A DNA stretch of 64,000 nucleotides from Flavobacterium luminosum (lineage in GTDB: Bacteria; Bacteroidota; Bacteroidia; Flavobacteriales; Flavobacteriaceae): positions 34,003 through 98,002 of the forward strand of contig NZ_JAMLJM010000011.1 in NCBI RefSeq assembly GCF_023635005.1, written 5' to 3'. Below the pieces are notes generated by a model. It had not been told where the DNA came from, ran no database searches, and worked only from the letters and a program-made list of their open reading frames with translations. Shown here piece by piece: positions 52,253 to 61,865 of the stretch. Each line of letters begins with the position of its first letter. The first letter of the stretch is position 1. Both the position numbers and the translations under genes were made by a program.

Positions 52253-52304
52253 TTCTCGATACATTTTTGCTTCATTTCATTGCACAAAAACACTCGAATA
52301 GACG
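52253..52304. repeat. Flavobacterial dispersed repeat, second copy
   Basis: Begins TTCTCGATACA and ends ACACTCGAATAGACGG, matching the ends of 3286-3345; the middle differs. Located in the gap after the arsenite exporter. Confidence 0.5.
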
Positions 52305-52362
52305 GTATCAATAATTGTACTAGAAGGATTACTGTTAGCGATTTGACTTATTAAAATATCAA

Positions 52363-52391
52363 AAAGGCTGGTTTTTCAACAACCAGCCTTT
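52363..52391. terminator. Terminator between the arsenite exporter and the lipase gene
   Basis: AAAGGCTGGTT / AACCAGCCTTT arms, perfect, with A and T runs outside; acts for both convergent genes. Confidence 0.85.
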
Positions 52392-52395
52392 TGTT

Positions 52396-54144
52396 TTATT
52401 CTTTTATCACTTTAAATGTCTGCCATTGTTGACCTACATTTTCAAAGGTTAGCAAATAAATACCTTGCTCGAAAGTACTCATATCGATAGCATGCGTTGT
52501 TTGTACTCCATCCGATTCTAACACTTTTAATTGTTGTCCCGACAATGCAGTTATCGTTAGTGTTTTGAAACTGATATTTTCGAGATTTAAAAAATCTTTA
52601 ACCGGATTTGGATATACCATAACATCTTGAGCTACCGGTTCTGGTATTGACAGTGTAGAAGTCACCGTAAAATTATAAGGAGACTGATAATTGGAACTCG
52701 TTGGCGTTAGACTAGTTAGTTTTAGAAAATACGTCCCAGGAGTTACACTTCGAGAAAAATTCAACGTAGATCCGGTCTTGTTTTCTATAGCACCAACAGC
52801 AGTTCCGGAACTATTTAAGATAGCACCCGTCATGGAACTGGTTACAATACCATTCACCAATACATTTAGAGTGACATTATCTGAAACCGTGAATTTATAA
52901 AAATCCTGATCCGCTTGATTGGCTATTTCTTGGATAGTGGTATAACCATTGTATATCTTATTGGTGCTGATTTCATAAGCCAATTCTTTTACATTGGGCT
53001 CATCCAAACCTTGCATCAATTGATAATATTCACCGGGTAATTCTGTATGATTTTCAATAATATCGTAACTGGAATTGAAATAAAAAATTTTCATGGGATA
53101 GGTTAATCCTGTCAAATACTGCCCCATTTTAGATGATGGTTCTTCTACAACACCATCGGTAGTAATATTACTTCCGAAAAAGTTAGTGATTCTTCCAATT
53201 ACAGAAGAATAATCGATAAAGTGGTCAATAGTTTTCTGATTTAAGCCTGTAATAAGATCACCTACAATACCGTTACAATTCACATCTACATTATAAAAAT
53301 CCGGGGTATACGAATTATCATTCATATTCGAACTATCTTGTTTTTCTGTACCGCCAAACAAAAATTTTCCTTTTTCTCCACTATAATAATAGGTCGATTT
53401 TAGATCTCTTACCGCTTCCGATTGTCGATCTACGCTGGTAAAAACAGCTATAGGATTATCACTAGCATTACTCCCTCCGTGAGGTGTTCCCGCTGTTAGC
53501 AACTTTGCCACATGATGCTTGCCATCGGCTTGCCAGTTGGATGCATTTTGAAGATATTCTCTAGAGGCCAATCCTCCCATACTATGCCCTACCAAGATTA
53601 CTTTATCCTTTCCGGTAATCTGTAAAACTCTTTCGATTGCTTTTTTTAGCGCTTTACCTTGCTTTACTATAGCGGATTGATTGCTTAACACATTGGTTCC
53701 AAAAGAACCGTCAGTTTTTACATCGAAATTTACATAATAGTAGTCTCCATTTACGATAGTTCCAGTAAAGGCAATGATATCAGCACCAGCAGTTGGATAA
53801 AAATTAGTATTGGCTTTGGAATTATTCGCATCTCCATTGAGGCAAAAATCAAATCGTCCTCCAAAAGTATAGCCGTATTGACTATCAAAATAATCGGTCG
53901 TTGCATTCCAAGTTTCAGAATTGGAATTCAAACCATGAATAAAAATGATGGGATACGGTAATTTACTTTCAAATACAGCCTTGCTTTCCGGTAGAATTTT
54001 AACGGATTTTAAAGGTATAATTGAATCATTTCTGTAGGCAAACGTCTCGAAATTTTGAGGTCTTGTTTTTAACGAAAATTCCTGACTGAAAACAGAAAAA
54101 CTGATAAAAATCGTAACCAAAACATAGAAAGTATTTTTCCCCAT
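52396..54144 (-). CDS. T9SS-exported lipase-like alpha/beta hydrolase
   Basis: 582 aa. Signal peptide (MGKNTFYVLVTIFISFSVFSQ), alpha/beta hydrolase core with PIIFIHGLNSNSETW and nucleophile motif VGHSMGGLASREYL. A PPC-like beta domain follows (QADQDFYKFTVSDNVTLNVLVNG...PGTYFLKLTS), then the type A sorting tail VYPNPVKDFLNLENIS...GIYLLTFENVGQQWQTFKVIKE. Probably secreted to the surface through the type IX system and hydrolyses esters or lipids. Confidence 0.87.
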   Translation of the reverse strand: MGKNTFYVLVTIFISFSVFSQEFSLKTRPQNFETFAYRNDSIIPLKSVKILPESKAVFESKLPYPIIFIHGLNSNSETWNATTDYFDSQYGYTFGGRFDFCLNGDANNSKANTNFYPTAGADIIAFTGTIVNGDYYYVNFDVKTDGSFGTNVLSNQSAIVKQGKALKKAIERVLQITGKDKVILVGHSMGGLASREYLQNASNWQADGKHHVAKLLTAGTPHGGSNASDNPIAVFTSVDRQSEAVRDLKSTYYYSGEKGKFLFGGTEKQDSSNMNDNSYTPDFYNVDVNCNGIVGDLITGLNQKTIDHFIDYSSVIGRITNFFGSNITTDGVVEEPSSKMGQYLTGLTYPMKIFYFNSSYDIIENHTELPGEYYQLMQGLDEPNVKELAYEISTNKIYNGYTTIQEIANQADQDFYKFTVSDNVTLNVLVNGIVTSSMTGAILNSSGTAVGAIENKTGSTLNFSRSVTPGTYFLKLTSLTPTSSNYQSPYNFTVTSTLSIPEPVAQDVMVYPNPVKDFLNLENISFKTLTITALSGQQLKVLESDGVQTTHAIDMSTFEQGIYLLTFENVGQQWQTFKVIKE

Positions 54145-54290
54145 AAAAAATGCTTAAAGAAATTTAGGCTACGAAAATATATTATTTTATTCAACTATAC
54201 TGATTTTGTGATATAAAAATCATTTTTTTGACTATATATCAAAAAAAGACCTCTAGAAGAAGTCTTTCATTGGCGTACATCGTTGATGTA

Positions 54291-54548
54291 TTATTTATCT
54301 ATAGAACCCAATACTCTTTTCATAAAAGTATTTAAGGCTTCTTTTTTATCAGTACCTTCCTTAACCATTTTGTGTACTTCTAGAGCTCCATATAGGTTAG
54401 AAATTAACTCCCCAATAACATCCAATTCTTCATCTTTTAATGAAGGAACTTCTGTTAAAGCTTCTAACACTTCAATGGTTTCTACAATATAATCTTGATC
54501 GTTTTCTTCTATAAATTGGGTCAAATGCTTAATAACAGGTAATTTCAT
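54291..54548 (-). CDS. DUF6952 family protein
   Basis: 85 aa, acidic and helical (FIEENDQDYIVETIEVLEALTEVPSLKDEELDVIGELISNLYGALEV). It regularly follows a thioredoxin and peroxiredoxin gene in flavobacteria, as here. Function unknown. Confidence 0.8.
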   Translation of the reverse strand: MKLPVIKHLTQFIEENDQDYIVETIEVLEALTEVPSLKDEELDVIGELISNLYGALEVHKMVKEGTDKKEALNTFMKRVLGSIDK

Positions 54549-54631
54549 CTGGTTTGCTTTTATCGTTAGTACTTAAAATTGAAGTTGTAGTGAAACAGTA
54601 TTCTTGCCTCAAAACAAAAACAAATCGATTA

Positions 54632-54940
54632 TTAAATTACTTCTGCTACTAATTCTGCCAATACTTCTGCTTTATTGGTTTGCGTTTGATTAACCAATTG
54701 TCCATTTTTAAACGTCGCAAAAGTGGGTAAATTGTCTACTTTAGCCATTTTTCTTGACTCTGGAAATTTTTCTGCATCAACAATCAAAAAAGGAATAGAT
54801 TCGTTTTCTGAGGCTAATTTTTTGAATTTTGGTTTCATAATACGGCAGTTTCCACACCATGAAGCAGCATACTGTACTACAACGGTTTCGTTATTTGCTA
54901 CAATTTCGGCTAAATTATCTTGTTCTATTTCTTGAAACAT
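54632..54940 (-). CDS. Thioredoxin family protein
   Basis: 102 aa. Active site AASWCGNCRIMKPKFKKLA; cis-Pro region VDNLPTFATFKNGQ. CGNC differs from the classic CGPC and may set a different redox potential. Probably reduces the neighbouring peroxiredoxin. Confidence 0.9.
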   Translation of the reverse strand: MFQEIEQDNLAEIVANNETVVVQYAASWCGNCRIMKPKFKKLASENESIPFLIVDAEKFPESRKMAKVDNLPTFATFKNGQLVNQTQTNKAEVLAELVAEVI

Positions 54941-55008
54941 AATTGTTTTGTTTTAAAATTTCAAGTTCCAGGTTTTAAATTCAACCTGAAACTTGAAACA
55001 ATTATTTT

Positions 55009-55644
55009 TTAGTGAGAAGCTAAGTATTCAGCAGTACTGTTTCTATCTGCTTTCATTGCATCTTTTCCTTCTTCCCAGTTTGCAGGACAAACTTCTCCTT
55101 TAGTTTGAACGTGAGTATACGCATCGATTAAACGTAAATATTCATTTACATTTCTTCCTAATGGCATATCGTTTACGCTCTCGTGGAAAATTTTACCAGT
55201 TTCATCTACTAAATAAGTAGCACGGTAAGTTACGTTAGAACCAGCCAATAAAATTTCGTTAGTTTCTTCGTCATATACTTCCTCTGCATCTAAAATACCT
55301 AATGCTTTAGACAAATTGCGAGTAGTATCAGCTAACAATGGGTAAGTAACACCTTCGATTCCTCCATTGTCTTTTGCAGTATTTAACCATGCAAAATGAA
55401 CTTCGTTAGTATCACAAGAAGCTCCAATTACAATAGTATTTCTCTTTTCGAATTCTGATAAAGCTGCTTGGAATGCGTGTAATTCTGTTGGACAAACAAA
55501 AGTAAAATCTTTTGGATACCAGAAAAGTAATACTTTTTTGTTGTTTTTTGTAGCCTCATCTAGAATGTTAATAGATAAGTTATCTCCCATTTCAGAGATT
55601 GCATCAACAGTAATGTTAGGGAATTTTTTTCCTACTAAAGCCAT
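55009..55644 (-). CDS. 2-Cys peroxiredoxin (AhpC/Prx family)
   Basis: 211 aa. WYPKDFTFVCPTELHAF has the peroxidatic Cys, and KGEVCPANWEEG the resolving Cys. GASCDTNEVHFAWL follows the usual GxSxDxxxxHxxW pattern. Removes hydrogen peroxide; partner of the thioredoxin downstream. Confidence 0.93.
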   Translation of the reverse strand: MALVGKKFPNITVDAISEMGDNLSINILDEATKNNKKVLLFWYPKDFTFVCPTELHAFQAALSEFEKRNTIVIGASCDTNEVHFAWLNTAKDNGGIEGVTYPLLADTTRNLSKALGILDAEEVYDEETNEILLAGSNVTYRATYLVDETGKIFHESVNDMPLGRNVNEYLRLIDAYTHVQTKGEVCPANWEEGKDAMKADRNSTAEYLASH

Positions 55645-55842
55645 TTTTTTATGATTTTAAATGATTATTAATTTTTACACTACAAATTTATATAATATTT
55701 GCGGTACCTAACATCAGGTCTAATTATTATTTTTTATTCTACAATAACCTTTCCTTATACCGCTATTTCTTCAACAATATACGATATATTCATTTGGTTT
55801 TATATATTTGTTAACCAAAAAATAACCAACCCATCAAAAACT

Positions 55843-57519
55843 ATGTCTTTTTTACAATTATTTAGAAAAAAACCATTAACAAAAATAGTACAACAAGGCG
55901 GTGACGGAGAACATTCAGGGCTGAATAAAGTACTCACCGTTAAAGATTTAACCTTTTTTGGTATTGCAGCCATTATTGGAGGTGGAACCTTTTCAGCCAT
56001 TGGAAATGCTTGTTTCACAGGAGGCCCTGGAGTAATCTTACTCTATATTATGTGTGCCGTTGCTTGTGGATTTACTGCCATGTGCTATGCCGAATTTGCC
56101 TCTAGAGTGCCTGTTTCCGGAAGTGCTTATACTTATGCCTACGTTTCTTTTGGAGAATTGTTTGCTTGGATCATCGGTTGGGCCTTATTGATGGAATATT
56201 CAATTGGTAACATTTATATTGCCTTTTCTTGGAGTGGCTATTTTACCAATTTACTAGAAACTTTTGGCATCCATTTGCCTGAATGGTTAACTATAAACTA
56301 TAAATCGGCTCATGCTGCATTTATGGATAATAAAGTTGGAGAAGGATTAACTGCATGGCAAAATGCACCGGAACTAGCAGGTTTAAAAATCATTTTTGAT
56401 TTACCGGCTGTAGCTATTAATGTACTTATTACTTATTTGATTTATAGGGGTACCAAGGAATCTAAAAACCTAAGCAATGCCATGGTATATGTGAAATTGG
56501 CTATTATTCTTTTGGTAATCATTGTGGGGGCTTTCTACATCGACATCGACAATTGGACTCCTTTCATGCCTAATGGATTTGGTGGAGTTATGGCAGGTGT
56601 TTCAGCAGTATTTTTTGCTTACATTGGTTTTGATGCGGTTTCTACATTGGCCGAGGAGAGTAAAAATCCGCAACGTGACTTACCGCGTGGAATGATTTAT
56701 TCACTAGCAATTTGTACTCTTGTTTATATTGTTTTAGCACTAGTTTTAACCGGAATGGTGAAATATGATTTATTGGGTGTTAGTGATCCTTTAGCTGAAA
56801 TTTTTGCCTTAAAAGGAGTAAAATGGATGTTGTTCATAGTTTCTATTGCTGCTGTGGTAGCCATGACTAGTGTTATGTTGGTATTTCAAATGGGACAACC
56901 TCGTATTTGGATGACGATGAGTCGTGATGGTTTAATGCCAAAAAAATTCTCTGAAATTCACCCTAAACACAAAACGCCTGGTTTTGCTACTATTGTGACT
57001 GGAATCGTAGTAGGTTTACCTATTTTCTTTACCGATGAAAACTTCGTATTAGATTTTACCAGTATCGGTACTCTATTTGCTTTCGTATTAGTTTGTGGTG
57101 GTGTTTTGATGTTATCACCTCAAAGCGAAGAAGAATTAAAAGACCGTGCCACTAGAGGAAAATTCAGAATACCGTATATCAATTCTAAATGGATCTTCCC
57201 TGCCCTTGTTTTGTTGGCTATCGTTTTAGTGAATTACTACGTTCCTGAATTCTTTGCTGAAACTTTTAATTTGTCTGAAGCTACATTTGCTACTAATTTA
57301 CCAATGCTTGCTTTCTTTGTATTAACCTTAATAATGGTGGTGTTAGCATTTGTAAAAAACTTATCCTTAATTCCGTTACTAGGATTGATTTCCTGCTGTT
57401 ACTTACTAACAGGTATGGCGGTTTCTAACTGGAAATGGTTTGGAATTTGGTTGATTATTGGTTTGGTTATTTATTTTGCCTACGGTTTTAGAAAAAGTAA
57501 ATTAAATGTTGCTAAATAA
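55843..57519 (+). CDS. APC family amino-acid permease
   Basis: 559 aa from the ATG at 55843 (MSFLQLFRKKPLTKIV). The longer frame back to 55699 encodes an implausible extra stretch over the promoter (TATATTTG at 55803-55810). About 12-14 membrane helices, with FFGIAAIIGGGTFSAIG as helix 1 and YIGFDAVSTLAEESKNPQRDLPRG as the APC signature loop. Imports amino acids, probably cationic type. Confidence 0.88.
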   Translation: MSFLQLFRKKPLTKIVQQGGDGEHSGLNKVLTVKDLTFFGIAAIIGGGTFSAIGNACFTGGPGVILLYIMCAVACGFTAMCYAEFASRVPVSGSAYTYAYVSFGELFAWIIGWALLMEYSIGNIYIAFSWSGYFTNLLETFGIHLPEWLTINYKSAHAAFMDNKVGEGLTAWQNAPELAGLKIIFDLPAVAINVLITYLIYRGTKESKNLSNAMVYVKLAIILLVIIVGAFYIDIDNWTPFMPNGFGGVMAGVSAVFFAYIGFDAVSTLAEESKNPQRDLPRGMIYSLAICTLVYIVLALVLTGMVKYDLLGVSDPLAEIFALKGVKWMLFIVSIAAVVAMTSVMLVFQMGQPRIWMTMSRDGLMPKKFSEIHPKHKTPGFATIVTGIVVGLPIFFTDENFVLDFTSIGTLFAFVLVCGGVLMLSPQSEEELKDRATRGKFRIPYINSKWIFPALVLLAIVLVNYYVPEFFAETFNLSEATFATNLPMLAFFVLTLIMVVLAFVKNLSLIPLLGLISCCYLLTGMAVSNWKWFGIWLIIGLVIYFAYGFRKSKLNVAK

Positions 57520-57535
57520 TTCAATGTACCCATAA

Positions 57536-57568
57536 AAAAAGAGGTTGTTTTAGAAACAGCCTCTTTTT
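57536..57568. terminator. Bidirectional terminator
   Basis: GAGG-TTGTTT / AAACA-GCCTC arms with A and T runs; between the permease and the M28 peptidase gene on the other strand. Confidence 0.85.
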
Positions 57569-57570
57569 TT

Positions 57571-58923
57571 TTAATTACGTTTAAAACCTGTTCGAATTAA
57601 TTCTTTAGGAAAAACAATCAAACTCTCGTGTCCATTTTTTGAAACCGAAGCCAATCCGAAGAAATAATTATCAATTGAAAATTCTTTTAAATCATAAGAA
57701 TCTACATCTCCTAGAAATCTTGAATTTTCCCATTGTGGCGAAGTCGTTAGTCTCCAATATAATTTGTATCCCACAATTGAATCATCATCAGGTTTAGTCC
57801 ATCTAAATCTCACATTAGGCTCAACCGCCCCTCCTATTTGGAGTTTTTCTGGCTCTTTAGGCGCATGTCCTAAAGCGGCTAAGGTAATTGCATTCACAGC
57901 GGTTAACTTTTTAGCATAATCAAAATTTACACCACTGATTACATCACCATATTCAATTCCGTTTTCTTTTCGTATGTTCTGATGTTGTCTATTGTAATTT
58001 TCATGAGCTTCCATGATACGTACACCGGCAAAACCTAAATCATTGAAGGGTCTGTGGTGACCACCTCTTCCAAATCGATCCAAACGGTATACCATCATAG
58101 GATTTAATTCAGGTAAATACAAAGTCGTTAATTTATGAATATATCGAGCCAATTGTCTTGAATTCCCATCGACTTCCCCGCCAAAAAATCTTCTGTTATT
58201 TCGTTCTTTTTCGGTTTCAGTAATTGGAGTCGGTTCAGAAAAAATTCTGAAGGTTCTGTTATCGATGGTTCCGTCTACGCCTTCTATATTTCCAATCATA
58301 TCATTGTTGAGTACACCGATAATTTCCCAATTATTTTTGGCCGCATATTGGGCAAAACCTTTTCCTCCAAACAAGCCTTGCTCTTCTCCAGAAAGACCCA
58401 AATAAACAATACTGTTCTCAAATTGATATTTAGACAATACTCTTGCAGCTTCGATAGTACCTGCCATACCGGAAGCATTGTCATTTGCACCGGGAGCATC
58501 ATTGGTATAATCAATAGGATCTGAATTTCTACTATCTATGTCTCCAGACATGATGATGTAACGATTCGGATATTTAGTTCCTTTTTGAATGGCTACTACA
58601 TTTACAATCCATGAATCTTTAGGCACTCGTTCTCCAACATTCGTGGTCACAAAATATTTTTGATAAAACACGTCTAGACAATTCTGACATTCTTTATCTA
58701 TTTTATCAAATTCATTTTTAATCCATCTTCTAGCTGCACCAATACCTCTTTTATTGGAAATTGTATCGCTAAATGTGTTTCGGGTTCCAAAATTAACGAG
58801 TGTTTTGATATCGTTTTCAATACGCTTTGAGGAAATTTCCGAAACAATTTTAAAAAGCTTTTCATCGGTCTGAGCCCACAGAGAGGTACTCAGCATTAAA
58901 AGTAAAAAAGTTGTTTTTTTCAT
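57571..58923 (-). CDS. M28 family zinc metallopeptidase, secreted
   Basis: 450 aa with signal peptide (MKKTTFLLLMLSTSLWAQ). Zinc-site motifs GDIDSRN, PGANDNASGMAGTIEAARVL and GLSGEEQGLFGGKGFA fit M28 aminopeptidases. The C-terminal ~90 residues look like a fibronectin type III domain (VRFRWTKPDDDSIVGYKLYWR). Digests peptides outside the cytoplasm. Confidence 0.88.
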   Translation of the reverse strand: MKKTTFLLLMLSTSLWAQTDEKLFKIVSEISSKRIENDIKTLVNFGTRNTFSDTISNKRGIGAARRWIKNEFDKIDKECQNCLDVFYQKYFVTTNVGERVPKDSWIVNVVAIQKGTKYPNRYIIMSGDIDSRNSDPIDYTNDAPGANDNASGMAGTIEAARVLSKYQFENSIVYLGLSGEEQGLFGGKGFAQYAAKNNWEIIGVLNNDMIGNIEGVDGTIDNRTFRIFSEPTPITETEKERNNRRFFGGEVDGNSRQLARYIHKLTTLYLPELNPMMVYRLDRFGRGGHHRPFNDLGFAGVRIMEAHENYNRQHQNIRKENGIEYGDVISGVNFDYAKKLTAVNAITLAALGHAPKEPEKLQIGGAVEPNVRFRWTKPDDDSIVGYKLYWRLTTSPQWENSRFLGDVDSYDLKEFSIDNYFFGLASVSKNGHESLIVFPKELIRTGFKRN

Positions 58924-58942
58924 GATAATCAGGGGATTTTAA

Positions 58943-60613
58943 TTAAAAACCTGCAACAGTATCGATTTGCATTTCTAAACCTGTTACCGGATGCATAAAG
59001 ATAATTGATTTTGCATGCAAATGCAACCTATTGGCTTTCAAACCATACAAATCATCTCCAACGATAGGAGCATTAAGACCTAGAGGATGAGAAGCGTGTA
59101 CTCTTAATTGATGTGTTCTACCGGTAAGAGGATAAAAATGAACCCGTGTTTTTCCATTTTCAATTGCAATGACTTCCCAACTAGTAAAGGCCGGTTTCCC
59201 GTATTCGTAACAAACCAATTGTCTTGGTCTATCCTCTAAATCAACCCGAAGCGGCAAATCAATCGTTCCTTTTTTCTCTAGAAGAACACCATCCAACAAA
59301 GCTTCATAGCATTTTTTTACCGTACGCTTAATAAACTGACTTTGTAACTGAACATATACCTCTTCCGATTTGGCAATCAACATAATCCCTGAAGTAGACA
59401 TATCCAATCGATGAACAATTAAAGGTCCTGTAGCTTCAGGATATTTTTCTTTGACTCTATGATAAACAGAATCTGCGATGCTTTTACCCGGAACAGATAA
59501 GAATTCTTCCGGTTTATTAATCACTGCCAAAAATTCATCTTCAAAAAGAATTTCAATGTCCTTTCCTTCGGCAGGATTTTCTAAAAAAGGGTTTTCATCC
59601 ATAGCAATTCCTTCCAGCATATGCCCCAATAGAATGGGTTCACATTTACTTTTACATGCCGGATAAAATTGCCCGTGCTTTCGAACTTCAGATTTAGGTG
59701 ATTGTCCCCACCAAAATTCTGCCATCGCGATAGGTTTCAAATTATTTTCGAAAGCGTAATGCAGTAACTTAGGCGCCGCACATTCTCCTGCTCCAGCGGG
59801 TGGATTGTTATCGAATATCTCGCCTAAACTTTTTCGTTTCCCAAATTGATTCAAAAAAGAATATTCTTTAAACAATAGTTGTTGTAAAGCAGCTGATTTT
59901 TGTCTTCTTAATTCTTTTAATGTATTGATTTTATCTTCAAAAAAGTCCAATTCTTTTTGTGCATCTGCCATGATATAATTCCAATAGGTGGTCATTTTTT
60001 TTAGCAAAATTCCCTCCTGTTGACTTTGTTCTTTGAGCGAAGCATCGAATTCTTGAAAATCGGTCAACAACAATTCCTCTTGTGCCTTGATTCTCTGTTC
60101 TTTTCTTAGTTTTTTATGGTCTTTGATGAGTAATTTATGTCTTTGCAAATCTTCAAAGGCCTTCTGCTCAGTTTGCTTTACTTTCTCGATCGATTGTATG
60201 TATTCCGGCGAAAACTCTAAGGCTTCGATCTCCTTATTAATTCTATTAATTTCTTCTTCCTCTTTCTTAAAAAAACCATGATCCGTTAACATATCGAAAA
60301 CGGTTGGAACAAAATATGACCAATGATTTTTTTCGGCTAATTTACCGGAGAAAGCCCATAGATAGCCTAATTCTCCGTTTTGATTCTGACAAACTAAGAC
60401 TCCAAACATTTTACCTATAACCAATCCTTCTTGGTTGGCTTTGAGTCCGAAATTATGTTGCCATTCATTTTGGTTTTGCAAATAATCCTGAAGTTCCTTT
60501 GCTGCAATCTTACACAACAAATGAGGCTCATAATAAAACGGAAAAGTAAAATTCTCAGGTAATGTAATTCCTGAAATATCTGACTTGAAAAACTGAAATA
60601 ATGTAGGTTGCAT
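58943..60613 (-). CDS. RluA family pseudouridine synthase with long N-terminal extension
   Basis: 556 aa, roughly twice the core family. Residues ~1-340 hold a polar region with a long coiled coil (about 120-250), and CAAPKLLHYAFENNLKPIAMAEFWWG. The catalytic domain follows with VHRLDMSTSGIMLIAKS (catalytic Asp) and TGRTHQLRVHASH. Modifies uridines in rRNA or tRNA. The extension is shared by Bacteroidota and Gammaproteobacteria members. Confidence 0.88.
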   Translation of the reverse strand: MQPTLFQFFKSDISGITLPENFTFPFYYEPHLLCKIAAKELQDYLQNQNEWQHNFGLKANQEGLVIGKMFGVLVCQNQNGELGYLWAFSGKLAEKNHWSYFVPTVFDMLTDHGFFKKEEEEINRINKEIEALEFSPEYIQSIEKVKQTEQKAFEDLQRHKLLIKDHKKLRKEQRIKAQEELLLTDFQEFDASLKEQSQQEGILLKKMTTYWNYIMADAQKELDFFEDKINTLKELRRQKSAALQQLLFKEYSFLNQFGKRKSLGEIFDNNPPAGAGECAAPKLLHYAFENNLKPIAMAEFWWGQSPKSEVRKHGQFYPACKSKCEPILLGHMLEGIAMDENPFLENPAEGKDIEILFEDEFLAVINKPEEFLSVPGKSIADSVYHRVKEKYPEATGPLIVHRLDMSTSGIMLIAKSEEVYVQLQSQFIKRTVKKCYEALLDGVLLEKKGTIDLPLRVDLEDRPRQLVCYEYGKPAFTSWEVIAIENGKTRVHFYPLTGRTHQLRVHASHPLGLNAPIVGDDLYGLKANRLHLHAKSIIFMHPVTGLEMQIDTVAGF

Positions 60614-60686
60614 GGTGCAAAGATACGTCTTTATCTCTCATCAATATTCGTATCAGGAAGCGCTAAAAAAACTTTATAAACAAAAA

Positions 60687-60716
60687 ATGTTACCACTTTT
60701 TAAAATGTGGTAACAT
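60687..60716 (-). terminator. Terminator of the FMN reductase gene
   Basis: Perfect ATGTTACCAC / GTGGTAACAT arms with a ten-base loop; on the minus strand a T run follows. Confidence 0.75.
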
Positions 60717-60740
60717 GAAAAGTTCTACTGCTAAAATTGC

Positions 60741-61271
60741 CTATTGTTGGTAAAAATTAGCTACAATCGTTTTAATTTCTTTATCTAGTTCAGGATTAGA
60801 AATTCTTAAATGTTCACTATCGAAGTTTTCATTGAAATTAGGTAATGAAAAAGTAGCTTTGATTTGTGCTCCATAACGAGGAAAAGCGTTTTTGGCAATT
60901 TCTAAAACAGTAGTGCCGCCTCTTCTACCGGGAGAGGTGGACATTAAAAACATGTCCTTTTGCTGAAAAACATCTTTCATTTGTCGGGAAGCCCAATCGA
61001 ATAAATTTTTAAAAGCCACCGAATAATTACCATTATTCTCCGCCATAGAGACCACCAATAAATCTGCAGAAGCTATTTTTTCTAAAAAATCTGTCGCTAA
61101 TTTAGGTTGTCCGATTTCTTTTTCTAAATCAACACTAAAAAGAGGAAGTGCGTAATCATTCAAATCTAAAACTTCAACCAAACCGTTTTCAAATAAAGAA
61201 GAAGCATAAGTAGCTAATTTTTTATTGATTGAATTTTTACTGTTACTTCCTCCAAATGCTATTATTTTCAT
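60741..61271 (-). CDS. NADPH-dependent FMN reductase family protein
   Basis: 176 aa. Flavodoxin-like fold with FGGSNSKNSINKKLATYA (FMN phosphate loop) and SMAENNGNYSVAFKNLFDWAS (the pattern PEYNxSxPxxLKNxxD in changed form). Reduces FMN or quinones with NADPH. Confidence 0.87.
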   Translation of the reverse strand: MKIIAFGGSNSKNSINKKLATYASSLFENGLVEVLDLNDYALPLFSVDLEKEIGQPKLATDFLEKIASADLLVVSMAENNGNYSVAFKNLFDWASRQMKDVFQQKDMFLMSTSPGRRGGTTVLEIAKNAFPRYGAQIKATFSLPNFNENFDSEHLRISNPELDKEIKTIVANFYQQ

Positions 61272-61376
61272 ATTCTTTTTAATTTCTAAATATCTTAAAT
61301 CCTTCTAGCGTAATGATTAAAGTTAGGAATTTTTTATAACACAACATCGATTCGTTGAATAATAGATTATTCATAA

Positions 61377-61406
61377 AAAAAGGTGAAATATCGAAATTCC
61401 ACCTTT
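61377..61406. terminator. Hairpin terminator
   Basis: AAAAGGTG / CACCTTTT arms with an inner AAT/ATT pairing and T run; separates the pseudogene from the FMN reductase gene. Confidence 0.65.
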
Positions 61407-61430
61407 TAAATATTGTCAGTTATAATTCAT

Positions 61431-61736
61431 TTACACATTAAAACAGAAATGGATCACATCACCATCCTGAACAATATATTCTTTTCCTTCTACTCTTAAT
61501 TTACCAAGTTCTTTTACTATAGCTTCTGAACCACACTTCGAATAATATTCAAAAGCAATCATTTCTGCACGAATAAAACGTTTATCCCCCAACCTAAGGC
61601 CATATATTGATAGGTGGTATCTTTTGAGTGGGTATGCTCAAATTTGAGTTGGGAGGTCCAATCGTGATAATTCGTTTTTAATCGGCAAAACGATATCGGC
61701 ATGCTCGCCTTTTGTTAGAATGTAGATGAAAATTTC
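61431..61736 (-). pseudogene. Chimeric remnant: DUF2459-like fragment joined to the C-terminus of YchF
   Basis: On the minus strand 61736-61665 reads IFIYILTKGEHADIVLPIKNEL. A one-base frame change leads to HDWTSQLKFEHTHSKDTTYQYMALGWG, both typical of DUF2459 (TIGR02117). At about 61580 this changes to RFIRAEMIAFEYYSKCGSEA...LGKLRVEGKEYIVQDGDVIHF, a near copy of the last ~50 residues of the intact YchF encoded at 62640-63734. Not functional. Confidence 0.82.
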
Positions 61737-61865
61737 TTATTGATTTAAACCGAATCTTCATTTACAGAAACAAAAGATAGCAACATTATAATTATCTAAC
61801 AGGTCACTAATGTCAGAATTAAAATTGCCATATTTTTAGCAATTTTTGATGAATTTCATAATTAC

